A stretch of DNA of 64,000 nucleotides, taken from Auriscalpium vulgare. Taxonomy: Eukaryota > Basidiomycota > Agaricomycetes > Russulales > Auriscalpiaceae. This document shows, in pieces, positions 21,417-31,189 of this stretch (position 1 is its first letter; every line of letters starts with the position of its first letter). The position numbers were made by a program, and so were the translations under genes. Under the pieces are notes generated by a model. The model had not been told where the DNA came from. It saw only the letters and a program-made list of their open reading frames with translations, and searched no databases. The DNA lies in the NCBI GenBank assembly GCA_019915015.1, contig JAHBBC010000024.1, forward strand, positions 558,001 to 622,000. The letters run 5' to 3'.

Positions 21417-24400
21417 ATGGCACCAAAGGCGAGGGTTATCGTAGAGCCCACTCGACGCGCACCGCCCCGATCGGCCCCGTCGGAGTACTCGACCAGTCAG
21501 CGGGCGGAGTCCATGCCAGGACACCTCGCATCGTCGGAAGGTGGGGCGTCGGACGAAGAGCGCGCGACTTCCAGCGCTGAAGGCGCCGAGGGCGACAACG
21601 AAAACGACGACGGCGAGGCATCGGGTGTGTCGGACGCAGCACCCGAGAACAACGGGGATGCTGCGGGCGAGGCTCCCGGAGATCAAAACGCGGAGGCAGG
21701 CCCTGTCCTATCGGAAGAGTCGGAGCACGGTTGGGATGGTAGACGGTCCCTCCATCAGGAGCTCCTGGACGTCAATGAGGCGTCGATCGAGTTGCTGACT
21801 GGCGGAGCGATGCGACAATGGTCGTCGCCGGAGCTTACCCCGTCGGAATCGGAGCCCGAAGTGGCTGCGCTGATTGATGAGGACCGAGACGAGGCACAGG
21901 TGCCTTCCGACAGCGACCGCTTGGCTTCCGACCGCGGAAACGTCGGAACGCACGGAGGTTTATCAGGAGACGGGCGTGGAGCGGCCGCACAGGTTTCCCG
22001 ACCAGTTTCTCCCACATCGCAATCCAGTACTCCGTTATCGCGTTTACCCCGTCGCACGACCATGGCCACTCCGATGCCTACCCGTGGCGACCGCCAAGCC
22101 CCTAAGTTCGACAATCTTAAGCCGCGCGAGCTGCAACGCTATTTCGCGGAGTTGAGGCACTTGTTCACGCGGGCGGGTATCGAGGACGGCCAGGACCAGG
22201 AGAAGAAGGAGCACGCCACGCGATACCTGGACGTCCTTACAGCAGACCAGTGGCAAAGCCGACCCCAGTACGCGGGCAATGCGACGTTCGAAGAGTTCGT
22301 GACCGCGATCATAGCGCTATACCCCGGAGCGGACGAGGAGCGCAAATACACGATGGGCGACCTCGATCAGCTCGTCGCCGAGACAGCCCGCCGAGGCGTC
22401 ACGACCATTGGCGACGTTGGGGAATACTATCGCGGTTTCTACGCGATCTCCCAGTTTCTTATAGGGTGGCAGCGTATCTCCGAGCGCGACCGCAACTACA
22501 CTTTCTTGCGTGGATTTCAGAAGGGACTGCAAGATAGGATAGAGCAGCGGCTGCAGCTGAAGTATCCCAACCACGATCGCGACGGCCCGTACCCGATGGA
22601 CCAAATAGTGGAAGCGGCGCGGTACGTGCTACACGGCACGTCGAGCACCCCGCGATCGGCAGGGCTCAGCGTCCCCGCGGGTCTGGCCGACTTGTCCCAA
22701 CCCGTGGCCGTCAAGGCGGAAGAACCTGCGATCAAGGTCGAGCAGTTTGCCGCTCTGATGGAGAAGGCGGCCGAGCAGATCGCGAAAGCGTATAGCGCGG
22801 GGAGAGCCGATGCGATGGGGATGAGTAACGCAGGCCCGCAGCCGTCGGCGTACACGCGCGGGCCACCGGGCCCGATGATGGCGTCGGCCGCTCGTTTCGA
22901 TCGTCCTCGCCCGGCCCCGGGACAGGATGGCGCCAGGTGCTCGTTCTGCAACGGTCCCGAGCACTTCATCCGCGAATGCCTCGTCCTGCAAGACTACATA
23001 GCGACGGGGCGGGTGGTACGCAACGAGATGAACCAGGTGGTACTCAAGAGCGGCAGGCCAGTGCCATTTGGGCTAGGCCCGATTCAAGCGAGGGTAGACG
23101 AATATTATCGCACGGACCCGTCCGGGCTGCGCGCCGACGTCGCGGCCAGAGTCGCGGGCAACGCGACGGAAACAATGATGTTGGCATCGACAGGTCCCAT
23201 CGCCGTCACCGACTACCCGCTCCGACCTGCACGCGACCAGCCGGTCGCCGGGCTCATCCAGTTAATCCCGCCGTTGACGGACGACGAGCGACTCGAGGAG
23301 TTGCGTCAAGAGATGGCGGTGTTAACCCTCATGAAGGAGCAGAGGAACGCCGGCCGGGCCCGAAGGGAGGCAGCGATTCGCAACGGAGAGTTACCGCCAC
23401 CAATCGGTCCGCTGCCCGAGGAGAGAGTGCGATCCAAGAGGCTAGTCCCTGAGGTGGTCATATCTCCGTCGAAATTCACGGCAAAGCGGCCGAAGGTTAC
23501 GTTCGCGGTGCCCGAAGATCCAGAGGATGCGGAAGCAGCGAGGGAAGAGAGCGAGGGCGAGCCGACAGTCGAGAAGGACCCCGAGGAGATAGAGCCGGAA
23601 CCCATCCATCCTTTCGCCTCCGTACCCGACGCAACCTACATACCCGTCGGGGACGCGTCCCGACCAGACAAAGGGAAGAAACCAGTCGCCGCCTATACCA
23701 AGGACACGCCCATCCATAGTGAGGAAGTCGCGAAGGAAGTCTACGGCCGCGCGATGGAGACTTCCGTCACTCTGACACAGAGCGAGTTACTGTCGCTGGC
23801 GCCAGAAGTACGTTCCCAGTTGCGATACGCTATCACCCCGCGACGCATAGCGGCCCCGGTACTGTCCAGCGGGGACTCCCCAGTAGCGGTCCTACACACG
23901 GTCGTAGCGGAAGGGGAAGGGCCTACCAAGGAGTGGTCGGACCTACCCGGCGACTTGTACGAGGAAGAGCGCGAGCAGGAGAGAGATCGAGCGCGGGGAT
24001 ACACCTCGCACATGCCGTCGTCGTTCTTGCAGGCCATACAGAGCCAGCCAGCGGTGCCGCCTCGCGGGTCGCTGGTGCTCTCCGACCCGATGCTGACGTT
24101 GATGAGTGCCTCGGCCGAGAAACCGGCCCCGCTGGTGGTCGCAAAAGAGTCATCGGCATTGCGAGCGGTCCTGCCCTTGGTGGATAACCAAGCGCACATT
24201 GAGGCTATCCTGGATCCAGGGTCGCAGGTCATCTCCATGTCCGAAGACGTTTGTCATTTTCTCGGCCTGGCATATGATCCCGCGATCACACTGGACATGC
24301 TTTCCGCCAACGGCTCGATTGACAAATCCCTCGGGCTAGCCCGCAACGTAGCGCTAAAGCTAGGCGACATCACGCTCTACGTGCAGATACACGTCATACG

Positions 24401-24599
24401 TTCTCCGGCCTACGACATCCTGCTAGGGAGGCCCTTCGACGTCCTCACTGGGAGTATAGTCCGCAACTTTGTCGATGAGCGACAGACCATCACGATCACC
24501 GATCCCAACACTCAAGCGACGGCGACCGTCCCGACAGTAGAGCGAGGCTCGCGTCGCATCGTTCAGAGCGCCGGCGAGCGCAGGGATTTTCGGCTCTAG
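21417..24599 (+). CDS. gag-pro: Gypsy Gag-Protease polyprotein, 1060 aa
   Basis: Starts at ATG 21417, shortly after the 5' LTR. The acidic N-terminal 200 residues are low complexity. Next comes a capsid-like helical domain (about residues 220-390, LKPRELQRYFAELRHLF), then a CCHC zinc knuckle CSFCNGPEHFIREC at about residue 508. A retropepsin-like domain follows near residue 933 (ILDPGSQVISMSEDVCHFLGL ... YDILLGRPFDVLTG). The catalytic loop reads DPG where most proteases have DSG or DTG; other motifs are normal. It ends with TAG at 24597-24599 and overlaps the pol frame by about 121 nt in the -1 frame. Makes particle proteins and the protease. Confidence 0.9.
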   Translation: MAPKARVIVEPTRRAPPRSAPSEYSTSQRAESMPGHLASSEGGASDEERATSSAEGAEGDNENDDGEASGVSDAAPENNGDAAGEAPGDQNAEAGPVLSEESEHGWDGRRSLHQELLDVNEASIELLTGGAMRQWSSPELTPSESEPEVAALIDEDRDEAQVPSDSDRLASDRGNVGTHGGLSGDGRGAAAQVSRPVSPTSQSSTPLSRLPRRTTMATPMPTRGDRQAPKFDNLKPRELQRYFAELRHLFTRAGIEDGQDQEKKEHATRYLDVLTADQWQSRPQYAGNATFEEFVTAIIALYPGADEERKYTMGDLDQLVAETARRGVTTIGDVGEYYRGFYAISQFLIGWQRISERDRNYTFLRGFQKGLQDRIEQRLQLKYPNHDRDGPYPMDQIVEAARYVLHGTSSTPRSAGLSVPAGLADLSQPVAVKAEEPAIKVEQFAALMEKAAEQIAKAYSAGRADAMGMSNAGPQPSAYTRGPPGPMMASAARFDRPRPAPGQDGARCSFCNGPEHFIRECLVLQDYIATGRVVRNEMNQVVLKSGRPVPFGLGPIQARVDEYYRTDPSGLRADVAARVAGNATETMMLASTGPIAVTDYPLRPARDQPVAGLIQLIPPLTDDERLEELRQEMAVLTLMKEQRNAGRARREAAIRNGELPPPIGPLPEERVRSKRLVPEVVISPSKFTAKRPKVTFAVPEDPEDAEAAREESEGEPTVEKDPEEIEPEPIHPFASVPDATYIPVGDASRPDKGKKPVAAYTKDTPIHSEEVAKEVYGRAMETSVTLTQSELLSLAPEVRSQLRYAITPRRIAAPVLSSGDSPVAVLHTVVAEGEGPTKEWSDLPGDLYEEEREQERDRARGYTSHMPSSFLQAIQSQPAVPPRGSLVLSDPMLTLMSASAEKPAPLVVAKESSALRAVLPLVDNQAHIEAILDPGSQVISMSEDVCHFLGLAYDPAITLDMLSANGSIDKSLGLARNVALKLGDITLYVQIHVIRSPAYDILLGRPFDVLTGSIVRNFVDERQTITITDPNTQATATVPTVERGSRRIVQSAGERRDFRL

Positions 24600-27500
24600 A
24601 GGCGTCGTTGGACGACCAGGCGGAGGTGGCGCTCGTCCTCGAGTTCACGGGCGACGCCGCCGATCCTATTTCCGTGGAAGCCGTGGTCCCCTTCGACTCC
24701 TCTAGTTCGCCGGAAGAGTTACGAGCAACCTATTTATCATTTTGCGATCTCCCAGAATCTACCCCTCCAATATTTGATCGGCCGACCGACGCGACTTTAG
24801 ACGTTCCATCGGCGCCCGTTTTCTTTCTCGCCCCAGCCGGGGTGCCCTCGTTCGCAGGCGAACAGGAATTTCGCGACTGTAAGTCGCTGCCAAGCAGCGC
24901 GCGGGCACGCGCAGTTTTCGCAGCGACCAAGAAAAAGTATAAGCCAGCCCACCTAAAAGTGAAGCCAGTACTAGCCGACTTGCCTGGGCAGTTCAGAATC
25001 ATACGCGACATACGAGGCGACCCGCTAGCGACACTACCCAAGTTACCGACGAAGCCCCCCGACTTCCGGCCGACGGGGCGTTACACCGAGGAGCGCCGCG
25101 ACCAATTCGACGTAGTTCACGAGGGGGACTTCTTGTGGAAGGAGGAACGCAAGCTGATGCACCATTTTATGTGCGAGCACAACGGTGCGTTCGCGTGGGA
25201 CGACAGCGAGCGAGGCCACTTCCGCGAAGATTTCTTTCCGCCGGTCACGATACCCGTCGTACCGCACACGCCATGGGTACAACGCAACATACCGATCCCG
25301 CCGGGAATCTACGACCAAGTTATGGAACAAATCAGTCGGAAGTTGGCCGCGAACGTCTACGAACCATCCAATTCGTCGTATAGGTCGCGGTGGTTCTGCG
25401 TGGTCAAAAAGGATGGAACGAGCCTGCGCATAGTGCACAGCCTGGAGCCGTTAAACGCCGTCACGATAGCTCATTCCGGTGTGCCCCCGTTTACCGACCA
25501 ACTGGCCGAGCAATTCGCGGGTCGGGCTTGCGGCGCGATGCTGGATCTGTACGTCGGATACGACGAGCGAGCGTTGGACCCAGCGTCGCGCGACCTCACT
25601 ACGTTCCAGACCCCTTACGGCGCGCTGCGGTTGGTAACACTACCGATGGGCTGGACGAATTCAGTGCCTATCTTCCACGACGACGTCACACATATCCTGA
25701 GGCCGGAAATTCCCCACGTCACGATACCGTTTATTGATGACGTACCGGTCAAGGGCCCCGCGAGCGAATACAAGGACGACCAGGGGAAGTACGAGACAAT
25801 CGCTGACAACGAGGGCATCCGCCGATTTGTCTGGGAACACTTTCAGAATCTCAACCGCGTCGTACAGCGCATGGGTTATTCGGGCGGGACGTTTTCGGGT
25901 TGGAAGACTATTTTGTGCGCGCCCGAAATTGTCGTGGTCGGACACCGCTGCACGAGGGACGGGCGGATCCCCGACGAACAACGGGTGGCTAAGATTGTGA
26001 ATTGGGGGCCATGTCAAGACCTGTCCGATGTGCGGGCGTTCCTCGGGACGGTCGGGGTGCTGAGGATCTTCATCCACCATTTCGCACATCGCGCGCATGC
26101 GCTCATGCACCTTACGAGGAAAGATGTGCCATTCGAATTCGGAGCGGAACAATTAGCAGCTATGGAAGATCTCAAAAGCGCGTTGCTGGAGTCGCCAGCC
26201 CTGAAACCGATCGACTATCAGTCGGGCGAACCGGTTATCCTCGCGGTCGATACGTCTCCTATTGCGGTCGGGTTCTTGCTGTGCCAGGCTGACGCCGACG
26301 ATCCGAAGAGTCGCAAGAAGCGTCGGTACGCACGGTTTGGGTCCATCGCGTTGAACGATCGCGAGGCGCGTTTTTCGCAACCAAAGTTAGAATTATACAG
26401 CCTGTTTCGGGCGCTCCGCGCGCTGAAGATATATCTCATCGGAGTGCGGAACATGGTCGTGGAAGTCGACGCACGCTACATTAAGGGCATGCTCGACAAC
26501 CCCGATATTGAACCCTCAGCCAGCATGAATCGGTGGATTATTGCCATTTTAATGTTCCATTTCGTCCTAGTTCACGTGCCCGGCCTGTTTCATGGGCCTG
26601 ACGGGATGTCGCGACGAAGGCGCCAACCGGGTGACGTGGCAGAGAATGAGCACGACGGGTTCGAGGATTGGGTCGACGCAATGTATGGCTTTATTCACCT
26701 CGTGAACGCATACGTACCGCGCAGTACAAGGCCACGGTCGGGGGATCCGCGCGACCAACCAAGGGCCGCGATCGCAACGTTCGTCACCCAGGCAGCTCCG
26801 ACAGAGTTGTCGTACGACGCCGTTGACCGCGACATCAAGGCGCAGCAGGCCGACGAGCGACTCGTTCGAGTGCGGGAATGGCACAACACGCTCCAACGAC
26901 CGGAGGGCCTCGCCGACCAAGAGTATGCGACGTTCCTAAGGTACTGCACTGAGTTCTTCCTCGATGGCACGAGTCTCTTTCGCAAGGAGCCGCAGGGGCG
27001 CCACCAGCTCGTTTTAGCACCGGAACGCCGCATAGGGGCTTTAAAAGCGTGCCACGACGACGTCGGCCATCGCGGCGCGTACCCGACCAAGATGTTTCTC
27101 CTCGAACGCTTCTGGTGGCCCTACATGGACCGCGACGTCGCGTGGTTTGTCCGATCGTGCCACATTTGTCAAGTGCGACAGGTGAAGCACGTGCTCATTC
27201 CCCCAACGGTCGCGACCCCGGCGCCGCTGTTCGCCAAGATGTACGCTGATACCATGCACATGCCGGCTTCGCGAGGTTTCAAATACATCGTACAAGGCAG
27301 GTGCTCGGTCTCGCATTTCCCAGAGTGGCGCATGCTGCGTCAGGAAAATGCCAAGTCGCTCGCGCGATGGATATTCGAGGACGTACTCTGTCGCTGGGGA
27401 GCGCTCCGGGAAATCGTAACGGATAACGGGACGCCGTACCTAGCAGCGATGAAGCACCTCGAGGAAGATTACGGCGTGCAGCACATCCGCATCTCAGGCT

Positions 27501-28267
27501 ATAACTCGCGATCCAACGGAATCGTAGAGCGATCGCATTTCGACGTCCGACAGGCCCTGTACAAGGCCGCCGACGGTGACGCGAGCAAGTGGGCCACGGT
27601 CGCACACTCGGTATTCTGGGCGGACAGGATCACAACGCGCAGGCGTATGGGCTGCTCCCCCTACTTCGCGGCGACTGGCACGCAGGCATTGATGCCCCTC
27701 GATATCGTAGAGGCGACGTATCTCCTACCACCGCCCGACTCAATACTGTCGACGACGGATTTAATCGCGCGACGGGCTGTCGCACTTCAGAAGCGCCGCA
27801 CCCAGCTCCGTACGCTCCACTCGAAAGTGTTTGACAAGCGGCGGCATGATGCGCTGATTTTCGAGCGCGACCACGAAGCGTCGATCAAGAACTACGGCTT
27901 CCAACGAGGCGACCTTGTCCTGGTACGTTTCACGCAGTTCGAGAAATCACTCGACCGCAAGATGCTGCCTCGCTACGACGGTCCGTTCATCGTAATTGGG
28001 CGGCGACGCGGTGGACCGTACGTCCTGTGTGATATGCACGGGGCGGTCTTCGACAGGCCCACTGCGGAGTTTCGCGTCATTCCGTACTTCGCGCGACCAC
28101 ACATCACGCTTCCTCCGCTACCGGAGTTCATCGACATACCCGCCCGACGACTAAACGAGCTTCTCGGACAGCTTGACCCCGACGTCCAAGCACAGGAATC
28201 ACGCAGCATAGACAGCGACGCGTCGGACACCGCGAGCAACAGCGCGGAAGACGGCAGCGTCGCATGA
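24479..28267 (+). CDS. pol: Gypsy Pol polyprotein (RT, RNase H, integrase)
   Basis: The frame is open from 24479 (after a stop at 24476-24478) to 28267, in the -1 frame relative to gag-pro. The first possible start is a TTG at 24608, so translation by -1 frameshifting in the overlap is likely. RT: first Asp in LDLYVGYDE (codon 25544), TLPMGWTNSV, and FIDDV (Asp codons 25736 and 25739). RNase H: LAVDTSPIAVGFLL, LELYSLFRALRALK, VEVDARYIKGML. Integrase: an HHCC finger (GHRGAYPTKMF to CHICQ) and DDE residues in ADTMH (27248), TDNGTPY (27422) and VERSH (27527). All catalytic residues seen are present and the frame has no break, so the element may be active. Confidence 0.93.
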   Translation, partial: ATDHHDHRSQHSSDGDRPDSRARLASHRSERRRAQGFSALEASLDDQAEVALVLEFTGDAADPISVEAVVPFDSSSSPEELRATYLSFCDLPESTPPIFDRPTDATLDVPSAPVFFLAPAGVPSFAGEQEFRDCKSLPSSARARAVFAATKKKYKPAHLKVKPVLADLPGQFRIIRDIRGDPLATLPKLPTKPPDFRPTGRYTEERRDQFDVVHEGDFLWKEERKLMHHFMCEHNGAFAWDDSERGHFREDFFPPVTIPVVPHTPWVQRNIPIPPGIYDQVMEQISRKLAANVYEPSNSSYRSRWFCVVKKDGTSLRIVHSLEPLNAVTIAHSGVPPFTDQLAEQFAGRACGAMLDLYVGYDERALDPASRDLTTFQTPYGALRLVTLPMGWTNSVPIFHDDVTHILRPEIPHVTIPFIDDVPVKGPASEYKDDQGKYETIADNEGIRRFVWEHFQNLNRVVQRMGYSGGTFSGWKTILCAPEIVVVGHRCTRDGRIPDEQRVAKIVNWGPCQDLSDVRAFLGTVGVLRIFIHHFAHRAHALMHLTRKDVPFEFGAEQLAAMEDLKSALLESPALKPIDYQSGEPVILAVDTSPIAVGFLLCQADADDPKSRKKRRYARFGSIALNDREARFSQPKLELYSLFRALRALKIYLIGVRNMVVEVDARYIKGMLDNPDIEPSASMNRWIIAILMFHFVLVHVPGLFHGPDGMSRRRRQPGDVAENEHDGFEDWVDAMYGFIHLVNAYVPRSTRPRSGDPRDQPRAAIATFVTQAAPTELSYDAVDRDIKAQQADERLVRVREWHNTLQRPEGLADQEYATFLRYCTEFFLDGTSLFRKEPQGRHQLVLAPERRIGALKACHDDVGHRGAYPTKMFLLERFWWPYMDRDVAWFVRSCHICQVRQVKHVLIPPTVATPAPLFAKMYADTMHMPASRGFKYIVQGRCSVSHFPEWRMLRQENAKSLARWIFEDVLCRWGALREIVTDNGTPYLAAMKHLEEDYGVQHIRISGYNSRSNGIVERSHFDVRQALYKAADGDASKWATVAHSVFWADRITTRRRMGCSPYFAATGTQALMPLDIVEATYLLPPPDSILSTTDLIARRAVALQKRRTQLRTLHSKVFDKRRHDALIFERDHEASIKNYGFQRGDLVLVRFTQFEKSLDRKMLPRYDGPFIVIGRRRGGPYVLCDMHGAVFDRPTAEFRVIPYFARPHITLPPLPEFIDIPARRLNELLGQLDPDVQAQESRSIDSDASDTASNSAEDGSVA

Positions 28268-28302
28268 CAGGCCCAATAAGACTGCTGGGGTCAGCAGTTT
28301 CC

Positions 28303-28316
28303 GTCGGGGGGAGGAT
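28303..28316 (+). promoter_or_regulatory. Polypurine-tract-like sequence just after pol
   Basis: TCGGGGGGAGGATG lies about 35 bp after the pol stop, where a Gypsy element without cargo would have its PPT and 3' LTR. The same core recurs at 32493 and 34171. Confidence 0.6.
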
Positions 28317-28605
28317 GCGACGGTGCTACTAATTACGTTAAGGAGATACATCGCGGACATTGCACGGGGCCGGCGAAAAGGCACGATAGTCTTATTCCAT
28401 TTCTCTTCTCCTTTTGCGATGGGGGAACATTTTATTTTATTTTTCGGTTCCAAGGCGCGACGAGACACGGACTAAAAAGAAGCAGGAAACACGAAGAGAC
28501 AGGCAGCAAGGCGTAAGGTGAGCAAAGAAGAGGTAGAGAAGAACACGGGGACTATAGTACAGTACGAGCGACGAGAAAACAAGAAAAGGCCAAGGAGTGG
28601 CCACC

Positions 28606-30700
28606 CTACTCAGCAACGTCCATATAAACGGTCTCAACGGCGTCGCCGACGTCGGAACCGTCCTCCTCGCTGCTCTCCTCGACTCCGACCACGCCTTCCT
28701 CGCTCTCCTCTTCGTCGTCGTCCGTCTCGTCGTCGACACCCGCTGGATCGGCAGGCGCGGCAAGGGGGATACCGCCGGCCGAGGGAAGGTCCTCCGCGCT
28801 CTCCGCGCCATCCGACACGGCGGGCGTACGAGCAGCGCGCCGGCGACCATACGTGCGCAGCACGGGATGCACGGGAGCCGGGGACGCGCGCGACTCTACG
28901 GAGGGGGCGCGAGCAGGCTCCAGCTCATCCTCCTCCTCATCGCTAACGATCGGGGCGGCGGGAGTAGAGGCGGCGACGGAGCTGGGCGGAATGGTGGCGA
29001 GGGTGGGCGAGTCAGAGCGCCGGTGACCACTGGGCCCAGCGACCGGCGAACTACGGAGGGAGGGAGAGCGGGAGGCCTCGGAAGCCACAGCGTCGGCGGA
29101 CACGCGCGAGCCGAACTGGTGCTCGAGCTGGGCAAGGCGCACGAGGAGCCGGTCGTGACGGTAGGGCCACAGGTTGAGCGTCGTCGCGCTAGCAGCCAGC
29201 TCCGCCCGGACGAGCGCGATGGAGTCGGCATGGTCGGAGAAGTTGTCGGCAGGAGGGAGGTCCTCGAAACGCCGCGCGTCCTCGTCCACCGACGCCAGCA
29301 CGGACGCGAGGAGGTCGCGAGCCCGACGTGGGGAATCTGAAGGGAGGGAAGAACAGGTGAGTGTTAGGAGAAGGGTAAGAGGGGCGCAGCAACGTACCTG
29401 CAGAGTCGGCGGCCGCCAGTAAGTCCGCAAGGAACTTGGCGAAGAAGGGCGCCGCCACAGGCGCCGCAGCGCCGCGACGGGAGGCAGAACGCGGCCGGGG
29501 GGCACGAGAAGGAGCGCGGGAGCGGACCGACCGACCACGGGAACGGTGGGGGGAAGGGGCGCGAGGGCGCGAACCGTCCACGAGTACAGCGCCGCCGCAG
29601 CCCTTGCGCTGGGCGCGACAGCGGATGCACTTGGTGGGGCGGTGAGGCTTGAACTCACAACGCACCGGCCCGCGCACGAAACCAGCCTGGCAGCGGCCGC
29701 AGCGGGTAGAAGTCTGGAAGGGTGGACGGTCAGCAACAGCAGGGGAGATGGGGAGGGGGTAGCTCACCTTGATGCGCTCACCAGCGTACCGCTCGGTGTG
29801 CGTCGGGCGGCGATCCGACCGGTGGAACAAGGGGTCGCCGTCACTGTCTACCGCCTCCGACAGCGAGTCGTCGAGACCACTACCCGGCGACGTCGACGAA
29901 CGGCTGCGACGGCGGCGAGGGGCGGGCCGACCCTTTTTGGCGGTGCGACCGCGCCGGGGTTGAGGCGACTCGGTCGCGTGGGGAGACGAGAGGGGTGCGG
30001 GGGAGTGCGAGGCGCGGCGCTTCCCGGCGGCTTGGGACGGAGGCTGGACGGTCGCAGTGGCGGTACGCGCGGCGAGGCGCTCCCCGCGGGCAGAAGGCGG
30101 CGGCGGGACCGGCCCCGGGAGCGGCAACACCACCTCCGCGCGGTTCGCGAGCACGCGACGAGCCTGCGTAAAGAGCGGGCAGAAAGCAAGGGGCGAGGTT
30201 AGCGGGTGACGACAGGGACCGCCGATACACGCACCTTGGGGCGGAGCCGGGTAACGGAAGGGTCGGCCACGGCGACGGTGCCCTCACGCGTCCCAGCGCC
30301 GACGAGGGGCGACGGCGTGGCAACGGTCGGAGCGGACCGCGGCACGGTCGCCTGGGGCGCTTCAGGGGCCTCCGCAGCCTCGTCGTCTTCGTTCGCCTCG
30401 TCGAGGAACAGGGGCGGGGGTCGCACGGCTTCTTCAAGCGCGTCGTACCGCGCGCGCGCCTCGGGGGAGAACGTCACCCCACGACCACGGGCGTCGTAGT
30501 AGGCACGCTAGGAAATCGCAAGTCAGAGAGGAAGGCGAGATCAGGAAGAGCAGACGTACCAGGAGCTGGCGCGCTTGCGGGCGCAGCAGCGCGAGTTGGG
30601 CCTCGGAGGTGGCGTCACGCGCCATGGGCCCGAGTAAGCCCAGCTGGAGATCCAGCATGGCGCGGGTAGCGGTGGCGTCGGCGACGGTGGCAGCGTCCAT
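28606..30700 (-). CDS. Antisense cargo gene 1: Cys-cluster nuclear-type protein, 618 aa
   Basis: Five exons join in frame: 30700-30560, 30507-30235, 30163-29768, 29713-29398 and 29336-28606 (619 codons with stop). The middle carries a cysteine cluster C-x2-C-x10-C-x9-C-x2-C-x6-C (CGRCQAGFVRG ... KCIRCRAQRKGC), resembling the fungal Zn2Cys6 fold but with a longer first loop. It follows a basic stretch (GKRRASH, RRGRTAKKGRP, PRRRRSRSS). The C-terminal half is Ser/Pro-rich, then strongly acidic (DDETDDDEEESEE). Basic, zinc and acidic regions together suggest a nuclear nucleic-acid-binding regulator (inference). It ends tail to tail with pol. The host element's young age and clean splicing argue for a live gene. 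Confidence 0.75.
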
Positions 30701-31189
30701 GGGGTGAGGAATCGGGGGAGCGGGAAGGCGAGCGAGCGAGGTGAGGGGAAGAGGGAAGAAGGGCGACGGCGACTTCGCCGCAGGCGCACGAACAATGGTG
30801 CGTGCGTGGGAGCGACCGGCCGCGTGGCCCGGCCAGAGCGCTGGTTTTGCCTCCGAGCGCCCACGATGCCGGGTCGATCCGCGATCTGATCAGCGATTGT
30901 TGATTTGATCCCGCGACGTACACCGGGCCGCGGCGGGACGACGCGCGCGGCCAAGCCGCGTGGCGACCACGTGCCCCCGTCGCGAGCGAAATCTCTCAAG
31001 TCATTGGCGCCCGTCCCTCCCTCGACGCGCGGCCCCTGCACACTGACGTCGCCTAACCAGGCAATGGGTCGCAGATCTAATAGTCCTATTGGGAGGCATT
31101 CAACGACGTACATGCAGATGCAAAATGACTACACTAACGCGGGCGCTTTCTTTCCCTCTACTCCTCGACGCCCCGACAACGCGACAAAG
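30701..31189. other. Spacer inside the Gypsy element, between cargo genes 1 and 2
   Basis: Upstream region of cargo gene 1. No TATA box or repeat was recognised. Confidence 0.4.

Noticed and set aside
24608..24610. TTG at 24608 as the start codon of Pol
   Set aside because: The frame is open for 129 nt farther upstream and overlaps gag; frameshifting is more likely than TTG initiation.
28597..29340. Plus-strand frame after pol
   Set aside because: Antisense shadow of the last exon of cargo gene 1; high GC keeps both strands open.
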